Assembly (NCBI GenBank): GCA_021804525.1
Contig: JAJZHJ010000074.1
Location: forward strand, 1-6,884
DNA from: Bacteroidota bacterium
Lineage (GTDB): Bacteria > Bacteroidota > Bacteroidia > Bacteroidales > Paludibacteraceae
DNA length: 6,884 bases
Reading direction: 5' to 3'
Shown: positions 6,821-6,884 of the stretch, piece by piece
How the letters are laid out: every line of letters starts with the position of its first letter
Numbering within the stretch: position 1 is the stretch's first letter
The notes under the pieces: generated by a model
What the model was told of the DNA's origin: nothing
The model's database searches: none
Seen by the model: only the letters and a program-made list of their open reading frames with translations
Made by a program: the position numbers and the translations under genes

Positions 6821-6884
6821 TTATGTCCCGAAATGTTTGAATGCCTCAAATACCAAAAACACCGGCCAGACAATCGCTTTCAAA
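6821..6884 (-). CDS. Partial convergent gene, C-terminal 20 residues of an unidentified protein
   Basis: Read on the minus strand from the window edge, one frame gives LKAIVWPVFLVFEAFKHFGT and then TAA (6821-6823). The peptide has a hydrophobic, aromatic-rich stretch with Trp-Pro and ends in a short amphipathic helix. That resembles the tail of a small membrane or membrane-associated protein more than random sequence. The stop lies just past the hairpin at 6765-6816, the usual arrangement for two converging genes sharing a terminator. With only 20 codons visible no family can be assigned, and chance remains possible because the other two minus-strand frames also have short open stretches. Confidence 0.4.
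   Translation of the reverse strand, partial: LKAIVWPVFLVFEAFKHFGT

Overview
The window looks like a Bacteroidota (probably Bacteroidales) chromosome. It is AT-rich, the genes lack Shine-Dalgarno sequences and have A-rich leaders instead, and a promoter ahead of the first intact gene matches the Bacteroides consensus (TTTG, 21 bases, TAnnTTTG). Exported domains carry signal sequences typical of that phylum, including one ending Ala-Gln. The species cannot be named from the sequence.

Layout. Bases 1 to about 434 hold no intact gene. Bases 64-369 read as the decayed C-terminal end of a group II intron reverse transcriptase/maturase, broken by an in-frame TAG. They are followed at about 380-434 by what look like worn remains of intron RNA domains V and VI. 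A promoter at 498-530 then serves a three-gene, same-strand efflux operon: a TetR-family regulator (557-1171), a lipoprotein periplasmic adaptor (1247-2293) and a 1486-residue protein (2295-6755). An interrupted hairpin at 6765-6816 closes the operon. The last 64 bases appear to hold the C-terminal end of a convergent minus-strand gene.

How the genes work together. The operon encodes a complete tripartite RND efflux pump in only two structural genes. The last gene joins an AcrB-like inner-membrane proton/drug antiporter (about residues 1-1020) to a TolC-like outer-membrane channel (about 1060-1486). The joint at residues 1041-1059 still looks like a normal signal peptide with an Ile-Lys-Ala | Gln signal peptidase I site. 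The linker after it is only a few residues, too short to reach a TolC channel from the inner membrane. The most interesting reading is therefore a polyprotein that signal peptidase I separates into pump and channel, fixing their ratio at 1:1. The substrate cannot be told. The TetR protein presumably controls the operon in response to a ligand, but no clear operator was found.

Related RND-TolC fusions are known in Bacteroidota, mainly in the CusA/CzcA metal-efflux branch, so the fusion is a variant of a known architecture. This permease looks closer to the drug-efflux type, with Asp-Asn in TM4 and Arg in TM10 at the proton-relay positions.
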